Below are positions 1 through 8,104 of a stretch of 64,000 nucleotides of DNA, one piece after another. The stretch covers positions 1-64,000 of the forward strand of contig JABCSY010000002.1 in the NCBI GenBank assembly GCA_018238625.1, written 5' to 3'. Below the pieces are notes generated by a model. The model saw nothing but the letters and a program-made list of their open reading frames with translations, had not been told where the DNA came from and made no database searches. How positions within the stretch are numbered: position 1 is the first letter of the stretch; every line of letters starts with the position of its first letter. The position numbers and the translations under genes are program-made. Origin of the DNA: Promethearchaeota archaeon (GTDB lineage: Archaea > Asgardarchaeota > Lokiarchaeia > Sigyniarchaeales > SOKP01).

Positions 1-167
1 ATCTCATAATCTATAGTGAACCGCTTGATAATTCCATCTTCTTTCAATTTTTTCACTCTTCTTCTAACGGTTGCCTCCGTTTTGCCTATACTCTTACTAA
101 TGTCACTAAACGACATTCTACTATCCATTTTTAATTCTTCTAAAATCTTAATGTCTATAACATCCAT
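1..167 (-). CDS. Lrp/AsnC-family transcription regulator, N-terminal part (cut by window edge)
   Basis: Reading leftward from the ATG at 167, 55 residues are visible before the window ends. They form the N-terminal helix-turn-helix of Lrp/AsnC proteins: MDVIDIKILEEL, then a serine-rich turn and the recognition helix TEATVRRRVKKL followed by KEDGIIKRFTIDYE. This follows the family pattern (DxxDxxIL, then EATVRRRIKxLEexGVI). The RAM ligand-binding domain would lie outside the window. Such proteins control amino-acid or central metabolism genes and usually their own gene. A 12-bp direct repeat lies 55-80 bp upstream and could be its operator. Confidence 0.85.
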   Translation of the reverse strand, partial: MDVIDIKILEELKMDSRMSFSDISKSIGKTEATVRRRVKKLKEDGIIKRFTIDYE

Positions 168-221
168 TTCAATTAACTCACTTGTTAAGTTTTGATAGCT
201 TTACAAAATTATAATGTTCTT

Positions 222-247
222 ATGATCAATTATCAATGATCAATTAT
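222..247. promoter_or_regulatory. Direct repeat upstream of the Lrp gene, possible operator
   Basis: ATGATCAATTAT occurs twice, at 222-233 and 236-247, 14 bp apart, and each copy contains the palindrome TGATCA. A TATA-like CATTATAATTT on the minus strand (about 206-217) lies between the repeat and the regulator's ATG at 167. The repeat therefore sits just upstream of the putative TATA box, where Lrp autoregulation or activation is often found. Binding is inferred. The rest of 168-433 is AT-rich without visible genes. Confidence 0.4.
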
Positions 248-433
248 TAATTTTTATCGTTTTTCGCAATTTTTCAGAAACCATATCTAACAATATCTCA
301 TAAATTTTTATAAAATGTTACCACTTCATCATCGCTTCACCAAATTAATCCGTAAAAAAACTAAAATCACATCGAAATTGATATTAATTTGATGTCAAAT
401 TAGGATAGTAGAAATGAGTTGAGCTAAAAGTAA

Positions 434-1381
434 TCACACCTTAAAAAAATCCTCTGCGTGAACGAATTGAAACCCACAACGATTTGCAAAGGTATTATCA
501 ACCTTCATATCGCCTACCATTATACATTGGGAAGGATCGAGCCTATGCTTTTCGATAAATTCAACACCCATTCCAGGCATCGGCTTCCTGCAATAACAAA
601 TCTGCGGAAAAGCAGGGTGAGGGCAAAAAAGACGTTCAAAATCTATTCCTAAAAGTTTATGGGTGTAAGCGAAACATTCAAGAAGCTCATCAAGAGTCAT
701 ATCCCCTTTCGCAACAAACGATTGGTTTGACACCCCTAAGAGAAGATATCCGTTTTCTTGATACTTTTTTAACACTTCGGTTCGGTGGGGGAGTATCTCT
801 ATATCTTCGGGCGTGGACGGATACCTCGCTCCTGACTTTGTTTTCCTAATCGTTCCGTCGTAATCTAAGACGATTGCTTTTTTCGTATACTTAGTTTTAT
901 CAACTACTCGCGTAAACTTTACTTTTTCTACGGCGTGAAATCCTTCTTGGGTTTTTGGAGGTATTACCGTTTTTCTATATTTATAGATTACTACTGGAGG
1001 ATATACACCTACCTCTTTACTCTTTTTAATCTCTTCAGGAGTCAATAACCTCCCGTAAGTATCGATCAATCGTTTAGAAGCGTTATACAACGCATCTCCG
1101 ACGTCAATATCAATATATTTACACCGAATCTCGAAATCGTTGTTACCGGCCCATTTGATAATAGACTGGCGGGACTCTACGGTGGGATAGGTGTTATCCA
1201 AAACAAACTGAGAAGTACCGTTCTCGGCATATTCGCGTTCTAAGTGCTGAACTAGCCCATCCAACGATCCGCCAAGCTCGTCTCTATTTATCCTACAATA
1301 GCCTTGTTTTTCGTACTTTCTGGCAAGGACGGTTTTTCCCGAAGCAGGATATCCCATAATTAGAACAATATTTTTATCCAT
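434..1381 (-). CDS. Polynucleotide kinase-phosphatase-like protein (P-loop kinase + HAD phosphatase)
   Basis: Two domains in 315 residues. The N-terminal P-loop kinase has Walker A GYPASGKT (10-17), NRDEL (32-36) and DNTYPT (62-67), the last matching the DNT motif of PNKP/T4 Pnk kinases. The C-terminal HAD phosphatase has DYDGT (173-177), SNQ (218-220), RKP (265-267) and GD with a further Asp (290-295). The kinase-then-phosphatase order matches phage T4 Pnkp, the reverse of animal PNKP. Its phosphatase half carries CPH (253-255) and CYC (262-264), resembling the zinc loop of GmhB/HisB-type phosphatases. By family it would phosphorylate 5'-OH and remove 3'-phosphate ends of nucleic acid, but a small-molecule substrate is possible. 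It stands alone, convergent with nothing. Confidence 0.75.
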   Translation of the reverse strand: MDKNIVLIMGYPASGKTVLARKYEKQGYCRINRDELGGSLDGLVQHLEREYAENGTSQFVLDNTYPTVESRQSIIKWAGNNDFEIRCKYIDIDVGDALYNASKRLIDTYGRLLTPEEIKKSKEVGVYPPVVIYKYRKTVIPPKTQEGFHAVEKVKFTRVVDKTKYTKKAIVLDYDGTIRKTKSGARYPSTPEDIEILPHRTEVLKKYQENGYLLLGVSNQSFVAKGDMTLDELLECFAYTHKLLGIDFERLFCPHPAFPQICYCRKPMPGMGVEFIEKHRLDPSQCIMVGDMKVDNTFANRCGFQFVHAEDFFKV

Positions 1382-1978
1382 CGTTCCTCAAACATTTTTA
1401 TTGTTACATATATTTAAACCAAAAAAATAATTAAAGTTAGCAGAGTGTTAAACTTTTTCAACAATGTTTTGTAGCTACTCAAACGGTAATAACTACAAAT
1501 ACTTTAAAGTTTTCTTACTATCTTCCGAAACTCTAACATTATATTTTTTAGGTTCAAATATTTTAATTTTTAAAAACTATCAAAACACGCTTCCTACTCG
1601 TTATTTTTAAAAATAATAGGTTCATTGGTTACATTCGTGTCCAAGGGAATTCATGATTTTTACCATTTTATAGCGATTATTTTTCGAAAAGTTTCATATA
1701 TTTGGGTTTTTTTGAACTTTTTTTACATTTTGAAACAGATTATAATGGTATTCTATATTAATCAGTGATTTGGATCAGTTAAAATTGCTTCGTTACCGAA
1801 TGCATGAATTCTGATCGGAATCATTATCCTAAACTAACAAAATCATAGTTATCGATAAAAAGATTAGTCGAAAAGTTCGAAAAAGTTAGTTTTAAATACT
1901 AGTTTATCTAATAATGATCATAGTAAAAAAATTGTGGGAATTAATTCACAATAAAAAAATAATAAAAGTGAATAAAAA
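1382..1978. other. AT-rich intergenic stretch with a promoter at its right end
   Basis: About 600 bp without a convincing ORF on either strand. The left end is the upstream region of the kinase-phosphatase gene; the right end holds the TATA element of the cysteine-rich gene set. No RNA gene or repeat was recognised. Confidence 0.5.
1891..1898 (+). promoter_or_regulatory. TATA box for the small cysteine-rich gene cluster
   Basis: TTTAAATA, preceded by an A-rich BRE-like stretch (GAAAAAGTTAGT), lies about 80 bp before the first small gene. This suits transcription starting near 1920 with a leader of about 60 nt. Prediction from spacing and sequence only. Confidence 0.4.
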
Positions 1979-2155
1979 ATGTGTAATAGTTGCGATTGCG
2001 AAAACTACGAAAAATGTTCCATTGTCGGGTATTTTCCACTAGGTTTTTGTTGTCCTAAATGTGCTTTTTACGAAAACCGGGAAACATGCTTTCAAACACT
2101 AAGAGAAGTTGAGTTCAGCAGGAATAACCTGCCAACACAGACAATTATTCACTAA
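1979..2155 (+). CDS. Small cysteine-rich protein 1 of a tandem family
   Basis: A 58-residue ORF from the ATG at 1979 to TAA at 2153-2155. The translation starts MCNSCDCENYEKCSIVGYFP, then GFCCPKCAFYENRETC. This is the same pattern as the next two ORFs (MCN-C-C-x-Y-x-(K/R)-C-SIVGY-P-FCC-x-x-C-x-x-Y-x(5)-C), and that conservation is the argument that it is real. Eight cysteines lie in the first 40 residues; the tail is short and polar. No Shine-Dalgarno sequence is evident. The cysteine spacing suggests a zinc or iron-sulfur centre; I recognise no named family. The downstream operon is for iron-sulfur redox enzymes, so a link is possible but unproven. Confidence 0.75.
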   Translation: MCNSCDCENYEKCSIVGYFPLGFCCPKCAFYENRETCFQTLREVEFSRNNLPTQTIIH

Positions 2156-2175
2156 AAATCGAGAGGTAATTAAAA

Positions 2176-2406
2176 ATGTGTAATAGCTGTAATTGTAGTC
2201 AAGATGCTTACGATCGATGTTCGATTGTTGGGTACCAACCGATTGCGTTTTGTTGCGAACTTTGCGTAGGGTACGAAAATAGGCATTCGTGCGAAAATTT
2301 TATTAGAATGAAAGCGAAGGTTTTTGACTCAAGTTCTCAACATATCCGAGTTGAAACTCAGGTAGAAGCAAGAAAGGAAAAGGTAACCCCTATCATCGGT
2401 AAATAG
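2176..2406 (+). CDS. Small cysteine-rich protein 2 of a tandem family
   Basis: 76 residues, with a strong GAGAGGT ribosome-binding site 8 nt before the ATG. The first 40 residues repeat the family pattern: MCNSCNC, then CSIVGYQP, AFCCELC and ENRHSC. The C-terminal 35 residues (FIRMKAKVFDSSSQ onward) are charged and differ from both neighbours, so selection appears to act on the cysteine-rich head. No signal peptide or membrane segment is present, so it should be cytoplasmic. Likely metal-binding; function unknown. It lies 20 bp after copy 1 and 12 bp before copy 3, so the three are probably co-transcribed. Confidence 0.8.
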   Translation: MCNSCNCSQDAYDRCSIVGYQPIAFCCELCVGYENRHSCENFIRMKAKVFDSSSQHIRVETQVEARKEKVTPIIGK

Positions 2407-2418
2407 AGGTAAACGCTT

Positions 2419-2697
2419 ATGTGTAACAACTGTAATTGCGATAATTACGATAAGTGCTCAATAGTGGGATATATGCCGGAAGGTTTTTGTTGTTCTCACT
2501 GTTTTCTCTATAACGAGCAACGCACGTGCTTAAAGACTAAGACGAAACGTCCTGAAGAGGGTGCCGCTCCAAAAGCGCCCGAAGAGGAGTTAAAACCAGT
2601 CAGCACGTCTATAGAGGATGGGCTTTTAAGAGTTGTTATTAAGAAGAAGGGCGAAGAGATACCAATTTACATAGATCTTCAAAAGCATCTCGAGTAA
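2419..2697 (+). CDS. Small cysteine-rich protein 3 of a tandem family, with C-terminal extension
   Basis: 92 residues, with GAGGT upstream of the ATG. The head has the family pattern: MCNNCNCDNYDKC, SIVGYMP, GFCCSHC, then YNEQRTC. Unlike copies 1 and 2 it continues through a proline/lysine/glutamate linker (KRPEEGAAPKAPEEELKP) into about 30 residues predicted to be beta-rich (LLRVVIKKKGEEIPIYIDL). The extra piece may be a partner-binding strand. Function unknown. It ends 207 bp before hdrC, across a hairpin and a separate TATA box, so it is probably not part of the Hdr transcript. Confidence 0.8.
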   Translation: MCNNCNCDNYDKCSIVGYMPEGFCCSHCFLYNEQRTCLKTKTKRPEEGAAPKAPEEELKPVSTSIEDGLLRVVIKKKGEEIPIYIDLQKHLE

Positions 2698-2762
2698 TAA
2701 AAAAAAAACAAAATCAAATTTAAAAATTATCTGAATAGGTTAGTCTATTCCAATTAGGTTAG

Positions 2763-2785
2763 AATGGAAATGTCGATTTTCCATT
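2763..2785. terminator. Inverted repeat between the cysteine-rich genes and the Hdr operon
   Basis: AATGGAAA (2763-2770) and TTTCCATT (2778-2785) form a perfect 8-bp stem with a 7-nt loop. It may end the upstream transcript or serve as an operator for the Hdr operon. Two ATTGTGA copies follow directly (about 2799-2815) and could be regulatory. None of this is tested. Confidence 0.35.
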
Positions 2786-2840
2786 ATAATTTATCTTATT
2801 GTGAAGGATTGTGATAAATTATTGATTAAAATATTTCTTT

Positions 2841-2848
2841 TTTATAAA
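2841..2848 (+). promoter_or_regulatory. TATA box of the Hdr/Flx operon
   Basis: TTTATAAA lies 57 bp before the hdrC ATG. With the usual archaeal spacing of about 25 bp, transcription would start near 2870-2875 and leave a leader of about 30 nt containing AAAAGAGGATTTGAC before the ATG. Confidence 0.45.
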
Positions 2849-2904
2849 ATTTAAATTAGTTAAACAATTAAAAAACACAAAAGGTTAGAAAAAGAGGATT
2901 TGAC

Positions 2905-3402
2905 ATGAGTGTCGTAAATTATAATTTTAGAAACGAAGTGCTCAAGCACAACGCGTCGTTGAGTTATTGTTATCAATGTTCAACGTGTTCTGGGGGGTGT
3001 CCTGTTGCTTTACTCACAAATGGGAAGTACAATCCTAGAAAAATAATTGAAGAGGCAATATTAGGGCTAAAGGATAAGTTAGTTGAGAGTCAAGATCCTA
3101 ACCCTTGGTTGTGTTCGACTTGTCAAAAATGCGTTGAGTTGTGCCCTCAAAAGGTAGAATTAACGGAGATATTTACTTTAATAAAAAACTTATGCTTTGA
3201 AGAGCAGAAATATCCCGAAGCGTTTTACTCGCAGGGTAAAGCGGTGTATGATACTGGAGTTGCCATTCCTTACTCAAATTCGATCGTTGCGAGGCGCAAA
3301 AAATTAGGTCTTCCAGAGATCAAACTCGCATCAGTGGAAGAGATTAGAACTCTAATGAGAGAGACTAATTTTGAAAAAAATATCTTGAAGGGGGGCGAAT
3401 GA
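2905..3402 (+). CDS. hdrC: Heterodisulfide reductase subunit C-like iron-sulfur protein
   Basis: 165 residues with two [4Fe-4S] motifs of the HdrC type: CYQCSTCSGGCP (22-33) and CSTCQKCVELCP (70-81). HdrC carries electrons between HdrA and the catalytic HdrB. It is the first gene of the 2905-15682 operon, and its stop is one base from the hdrB start, so the two are translationally close. The length is within the usual range for soluble HdrC. Asgard archaea are not known to make coenzyme M/B heterodisulfide, so the real disulfide or other acceptor is unknown. The N-terminal start MSVVNYNF is preceded by a purine-rich AAAGAGGA. Confidence 0.9.
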   Translation: MSVVNYNFRNEVLKHNASLSYCYQCSTCSGGCPVALLTNGKYNPRKIIEEAILGLKDKLVESQDPNPWLCSTCQKCVELCPQKVELTEIFTLIKNLCFEEQKYPEAFYSQGKAVYDTGVAIPYSNSIVARRKKLGLPEIKLASVEEIRTLMRETNFEKNILKGGE

Positions 3403-3403
3403 A

Positions 3404-4279
3404 ATGGCGTACGATTTATTTTTGGGTTGCGTTATTCCGGCGAGATTACCTTATTTAGAGCTATCTTCAAGAAAAGTTTTTGAAAAACTTGGTATTGAGT
3501 TGCGGGATGTTGACGGGTTTAGCTGTTGTCCTGATCCCACTGGGATTGAGCTAATTGACCACGAAACGTGGTTAGCTTTGGGGGCAAGAAATTTAAGTTT
3601 GTGCGATAATAATGGAGGAGTTATATCTTTTTGCTCAGGATGCGTTGAAACATTAAAAGGCGTAAATCATTTTATAAATAAGGATATAGAAGCTAAGCAA
3701 AAAGTTAACAAATATTTAAAAAAGATTGGAAAGACATACGAGGGCAAAACAGAGGTAAAACATTTTGCTCAAGTTCTTTATGAAAATCTAGAAAAAGTTA
3801 AAGAAACCATAGAAAAACCTTTAGAAGGTTTTAAGGTAGCCATTCATTACGGTTGTCACTATTTAAGACCTTCAGAGTTTATTAAATGGGACGACCCATT
3901 TGAACCAGTAACTTTAGATGAAATCGTTAAGACATTAGGAGCGGAATCCGTAGAATACGAGCTAAAAATGGAGTGTTGTGGAAATCCTCTTGATAAGTCT
4001 GATAGGGATTTATCTTTGCAAATGATAGATAATAAATTGAAAGCGATTAACGAAGCTGGCGCTAACTGCGTTGTCGTAGTATGTCCTGCTTGTTACCAAC
4101 AATTTGAGTTTAATCAGAGAGAACTTAACAAGAGAAATAATTCTGAATATAAAATTCCTATTTTTTATTTGTCTGAGTTGATGGCTTTATCGTTTGGGTT
4201 TAAACCGGAAGAATTAGGATTTAACTTTCATCGAATTAAACCAAATGAATTGTTCGAAAGTATAGGGTTTAATGTTTAA
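3404..4279 (+). CDS. hdrB: Heterodisulfide reductase subunit B-like protein (two CCG domains)
   Basis: 291 residues with both cysteine-rich CCG repeats that bind the non-cubane [4Fe-4S] clusters of HdrB. The first runs from GCVIPARLPYLE through FSCCPDP to CSGC; the second from YGCHYL through ECCGNP to VVCPACYQQFEF. In methanogens this subunit reduces CoM-S-S-CoB. Here the same fold probably reduces another disulfide or passes electrons on. All expected CCG cysteines can be seen, so the protein looks functional. It sits directly after hdrC and 12 bp before the first HdrA-type gene, which supports a soluble HdrABC-type complex. Confidence 0.9.
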   Translation: MAYDLFLGCVIPARLPYLELSSRKVFEKLGIELRDVDGFSCCPDPTGIELIDHETWLALGARNLSLCDNNGGVISFCSGCVETLKGVNHFINKDIEAKQKVNKYLKKIGKTYEGKTEVKHFAQVLYENLEKVKETIEKPLEGFKVAIHYGCHYLRPSEFIKWDDPFEPVTLDEIVKTLGAESVEYELKMECCGNPLDKSDRDLSLQMIDNKLKAINEAGANCVVVVCPACYQQFEFNQRELNKRNNSEYKIPIFYLSELMALSFGFKPEELGFNFHRIKPNELFESIGFNV

Positions 4280-4291
4280 CCTTTATTAAAA

Positions 4292-5632
4292 TTGAAATTA
4301 AAATTAATAGTGAGTGAAGTAAATTTGGAAAAAAACTCAAAGAGTGCCTTAGTTATTGGTGGTGGGATCGCAGGAATTCAAGCAGCACTAGATTTAGCAG
4401 ATATGGGAATACATGTAGATATGGTAGAAAAGAAACCAAATATTGGGGGCAGAATGGCCCAATTAGATAAAACATTTCCTACTAACGATTGTTCGATCTG
4501 CATATTAGCCCCTAAATTATCAGAATGTTACAGACATCCAAACATTACGCTCTATTCGTATTCAGAAGTTCAGAAAGTGGAGGGTGAAAGCGGTAATTTT
4601 TCGGTCGAAATTTTACGGCGCGCACGCTATGTTAAAGAAGATGAGTGTATAAATTGCGGTGTTTGCGCAGAAAAATGCCCAATGAGGGTAATAGATGAAT
4701 TCGACCGTCAGCTAAGAAAAAGAAGAGCTATTTATATGTATTACTTACAAGGAGTCCCCGCTATAATGACGATTGATAAGGACAATTGCTTATGGTTTAC
4801 AAAGAACGCGTGTAGAATTTGCGAGAAAGTTTGTGAGAGGGAAGCAATTGATTTTGAGCAACAAGATCAACATATTAAATTGAATAACGTTGGTTCTATC
4901 ATCGTTGCTACGGGTTATAGTTTGATCGAAGATATTGATAATGAAGTTTTAAGAAATTACGGTTATCAAAAGTACAGAAACGTCGTTACCGCCTTAGAGT
5001 TCGAAAGATTGTTAAGCGCTTCTGGACCTCAAGAGGGGCACGTAAAACGACTATCTGACGGCGAAAAACCAAAAAAAATAGCTTATTTGCAATGTATCGG
5101 TTCGCGAAACGATAGAAGTAGAAAGTATTGCTCGTCAATTTGTTGTATGTACACAACTAAAGAAGCTATGATAGCTTACGAGCATAACAACGAACTGGAG
5201 TCGTACGTCTTTTATATAGACATGAGAGCAGGGGGTAAAGGCTTTCAATCTTTTATTCAAAGGGGCGAAAATGATTATAATATTAAATATATTAAGAGTA
5301 AAATTGCTCAAATTACCATCGATAATAAAGAAAATCCGATTATAGCGTATGAAGATTTGGACAGTGGAGAGATAATAGAATTAAAAGTGGACTTAGCAGT
5401 TTTAGCCACGTGTATTATCCCGCCAGAGGGAATTGAGAAAATGTCAGAAGTTTTAGGTATTGAATTAAACGAGTATAGATTTGTTAAGACGCCTCCTTTT
5501 GACTCAACAGAAACCAGTAAGGGGGGTATCTTCACGTGCGGATGCGTACATGAGCCAATGGATATACCTCGCTCGGTTTCTGAGGCGAGCGGTGCGGCAG
5601 CAAGAGCAGCAGAAGTAATTAGAGGAGGCTAA
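4292..5632 (+). CDS. hdrA: HdrA-type flavoprotein, QmoA-like unfused N module
   Basis: 446 residues from a TTG at 4292; an in-frame GTG at 4310 (SEVNLEKN...) is an equally good start. A Rossmann FAD fold opens with VIGGGIAGIQAALDLADMG. The HdrA insertion FPTNDCSICILAPKL follows, then a ferredoxin motif CINCGVCAEKCP, a second cluster ending CRICEKVC, and the conserved CIGSRNDRSRKYCSSICC. It ends after the second half of the FAD domain, with no C-terminal ferredoxin. It matches residues 1 to about 440 of the fused protein at 8105-11119. The layout resembles QmoA, and by family the FAD could split or merge electron pairs. The next gene starts 3 bp downstream. Confidence 0.88.
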   Translation: MKLKLIVSEVNLEKNSKSALVIGGGIAGIQAALDLADMGIHVDMVEKKPNIGGRMAQLDKTFPTNDCSICILAPKLSECYRHPNITLYSYSEVQKVEGESGNFSVEILRRARYVKEDECINCGVCAEKCPMRVIDEFDRQLRKRRAIYMYYLQGVPAIMTIDKDNCLWFTKNACRICEKVCEREAIDFEQQDQHIKLNNVGSIIVATGYSLIEDIDNEVLRNYGYQKYRNVVTALEFERLLSASGPQEGHVKRLSDGEKPKKIAYLQCIGSRNDRSRKYCSSICCMYTTKEAMIAYEHNNELESYVFYIDMRAGGKGFQSFIQRGENDYNIKYIKSKIAQITIDNKENPIIAYEDLDSGEIIELKVDLAVLATCIIPPEGIEKMSEVLGIELNEYRFVKTPPFDSTETSKGGIFTCGCVHEPMDIPRSVSEASGAAARAAEVIRGG

Positions 5633-5635
5633 AAA

Positions 5636-7327
5636 ATGTCAGAAGAAAAAAAGAAAGATATTGAAGATGTAAGGGTGGGAGTATTTGTATGCCACTGCGG
5701 TTCTAATATAGGCGGTTTGATAGACTGTAAGGCTTTAGCTGAAGAAGCGAAAAGTCTTCCAAGTGTTGCCTATGCTGAGGATAACCTCTATACTTGTTCA
5801 GAAAACGGTTTAGCGAGTATTAAGGCGGCAATCGAAGAACACAATTTAAATCGCGTTGTTGTAGCATCTTGTACGCCAAGAACTCACGAGCCTTTATTCC
5901 GAGATTGCGTTTCCGAAGCGGGCTTAAATAAATATCTCTTTAACTTTGTTAATATTCGCGATCAATGTACTTGGGTACACCAAAAGCAACCCGAGGAAGC
6001 TTATAAGAAAGCTCAAGATTTAATTAGGATGGGAACTGCTAAAGCCGTAAAGCTTGAAGCGCTAGACATAATAATGGTAAGTGTTAATCCGTCCGCTTTA
6101 ATAATTGGTGGAGGTGTCGCTGGAATGAGCGCGGCTCTTAATTTAAGCAGACAAGGATTTCAAACCTATTTGATTGAAAAAGAAGATAAATTAGGGGGAA
6201 GGTTAAATTCGCTACATAAACTCTTTCCTCATCAATTAGACGCTTCAGATTTTTTAGATAGAATTAAAAATAACGTTCAAAATGCTCGAAATTTGCAAGT
6301 TTTAACATCTACTATAGTTAAAAATATTGATGGATTTGTGGGTAATTTCGAGGTAGAAGTAGAACAAAACGGTAAAAAAATTGAATTGTCCGTAGGTGCT
6401 ATAATAGTTGCTGTAGGTTCTTCGCTTTTTACGCCTAACGATTTATATGGCTACGACGGTAAAAAAAGAATCACGCAATTTGAATTAGAGTATAAATTTA
6501 TTAATAACGACGTAAAAGCAAATAATTTTGTAATGATACAATGCGTAGGTTCTCGAATTGACGAACGTCCATACTGTTCAAGCGTTTGTTGCATGACGGC
6601 TTTAAAAAATGCTTTAGTTATTAAAGAGAAAAATCCTGAAGCAAATATTACGATCTTATTTAGAGATTTGTATACTCCTGGAACAGATTACGAAAAATAT
6701 TATAGAGACGCAAGGGAACAAGGCGTGCTCTTTATTAAATACAGTCTTGATAAAGTACCAACTGTAGAAGAAAACCAAGTAAAAGTATTTAACGAATACA
6801 TGGGGGAAGAATTGATCCTTCCATACGATTTACTTGTGTTATCAACGCCGTTAGTTGCGAATAACGATAACAAAGAACTTGCTCAAAAGTTAAAGGTCCC
6901 TTTAGAAGCTAACAAATTCTTTTTGGAAGCACACGTAAAACTACGTCCTAACGACTTTGCCACAGATGGGATCTATATTGGTGGTTCGGCTAAATGGCCC
7001 GTAGATATAACAGAAGCTATTACTCAAGGATATGCTGCTGCGGCTAGGGCAAGCAGAGTTTTGTCTCATGAATCGCTCGAAGTAGACGGAGCAACTTCAA
7101 GTTTACCCGAATATAATAAAAGTCTGTGTAGTGGTTGCGAAATATGTATTAAAGTTTGTCCTTTTAATGCAATTATCAAAAATGAAAAGGACGAGATTGA
7201 AATTATAGAAGCATTATGTAAAGGATGCGGAGTGTGTGGTGCAACATGCACGAATCAAGCAATTGTGATAAGACATTTTACAGACGATCAAATTTTTTCT
7301 GAAATTGAAGCTTTTGGAGGTCAATAA
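5636..7327 (+). CDS. hdrA: HdrA-type flavoprotein, QmoB-like unfused C module
   Basis: 563 residues. The N-terminal HdrA domain contains GVFVCHCGSNIGG and SCTPRTHEPLF. It is followed by the FAD domain (IIGGGVAGMSAALNLSRQG), the CVGSR...YCSSVCC segment and two C-terminal ferredoxin motifs, CSGCEICIKVCP and CKGCGVCGATC. The order matches QmoB without its MvhD tail, and an MvhD protein is encoded by the very next gene. It is the unfused counterpart of residues about 445-1004 of the 8105-11119 fusion. AGGAGG precedes the ATG. Role: cytoplasmic electron-transferring flavoprotein subunit of the Hdr-like complex. Confidence 0.88.
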   Translation: MSEEKKKDIEDVRVGVFVCHCGSNIGGLIDCKALAEEAKSLPSVAYAEDNLYTCSENGLASIKAAIEEHNLNRVVVASCTPRTHEPLFRDCVSEAGLNKYLFNFVNIRDQCTWVHQKQPEEAYKKAQDLIRMGTAKAVKLEALDIIMVSVNPSALIIGGGVAGMSAALNLSRQGFQTYLIEKEDKLGGRLNSLHKLFPHQLDASDFLDRIKNNVQNARNLQVLTSTIVKNIDGFVGNFEVEVEQNGKKIELSVGAIIVAVGSSLFTPNDLYGYDGKKRITQFELEYKFINNDVKANNFVMIQCVGSRIDERPYCSSVCCMTALKNALVIKEKNPEANITILFRDLYTPGTDYEKYYRDAREQGVLFIKYSLDKVPTVEENQVKVFNEYMGEELILPYDLLVLSTPLVANNDNKELAQKLKVPLEANKFFLEAHVKLRPNDFATDGIYIGGSAKWPVDITEAITQGYAAAARASRVLSHESLEVDGATSSLPEYNKSLCSGCEICIKVCPFNAIIKNEKDEIEIIEALCKGCGVCGATCTNQAIVIRHFTDDQIFSEIEAFGGQ

Positions 7328-7329
7328 AG

Positions 7330-8100
7330 ATGAGTTTTGAACCCAAAATTTTAGGCTTTTTATGTAATTGGTGCTCCTACGCTGGTGCCGATTTAGCAGG
7401 CGTTAGTAGAATTCAGTACCCCACGAATATGCGAGTAATTAGAGTTATGTGTAGCGGTCGAGTTGACCCTAAATTTATTTTTCACGCTTTCGAATTAGGA
7501 ATCGATGGAGTTTTTGTAATGGGATGTCACCCCGGAGATTGCCATTATCTTGAAGGAAATTACGAAGCAATAACCAAATTTGATATGACACAAAAATTTC
7601 TTAAAGCTATTAACTTTGATAAAAGAGTGAGATTAGATTGGGTTTCTGCTTCGGAAGGTATTAGATTTGGTGAGGTTGTAACCGAATTCATTGAGCACAT
7701 TAAAGAATTAGGTCCTTCACCCCTAAGTGGAGGGAAACCCGACGAAGACATACTCGATAAACTTAAAGCAATAAAATTAGCTGCAGGTAATAGTAGGATG
7801 CGAGCATTAGTAGGAAGAGAGAAAACCCTACTTGAAAGTGAAAATGTCTATGGGGAACAAATCATTGAGGAAAGGTTTAACATTTTAATGGATAAAGCGA
7901 TAAAAGATGAATTTGAACGGCACCGAGTTTTAGTTGCTTTAGAAAAGGATTCGAACTCGGTAAAAGATTTAGCAGTCGAGTTAAATATTGATCCGAGTGT
8001 AGTTTTGGAGCACGTAATAACTTTGAAAACTCGCGGTCTAGTTGACTTTCAAGAAATTAAAGGAAATACACCAATATTTATGAGGTTATGGGTGAAATAA
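7330..8100 (+). CDS. mvhD: MvhD-like [2Fe-2S] protein with C-terminal helix-turn-helix-like extension
   Basis: 256 residues. Positions 1 to about 140 are an MvhD/FrhD domain with CNWCSYAGAD, CSGRVDP and GCHPGDCHYLEGN; in methanogens MvhD passes electrons from the hydrogenase or another donor to HdrA. The remaining 110 residues are not part of plain MvhD. They contain VKDLAVELNIDPSVVLEHVI and LKTRGLVDFQEI, which read like a winged-helix motif. Such a tail could be a protein-contact domain rather than a DNA reader. The second MvhD at 11124 lacks it. The gene lies 2 bp after the QmoB-like gene and 4 bp before the HdrA fusion. Confidence 0.88.
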   Translation: MSFEPKILGFLCNWCSYAGADLAGVSRIQYPTNMRVIRVMCSGRVDPKFIFHAFELGIDGVFVMGCHPGDCHYLEGNYEAITKFDMTQKFLKAINFDKRVRLDWVSASEGIRFGEVVTEFIEHIKELGPSPLSGGKPDEDILDKLKAIKLAAGNSRMRALVGREKTLLESENVYGEQIIEERFNILMDKAIKDEFERHRVLVALEKDSNSVKDLAVELNIDPSVVLEHVITLKTRGLVDFQEIKGNTPIFMRLWVK

Positions 8101-8104
8101 GATT

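Noticed and set aside
458-652. 64-codon plus-strand ORF
   Set aside because: Lies wholly antisense to the kinase-phosphatase gene and has no motif.
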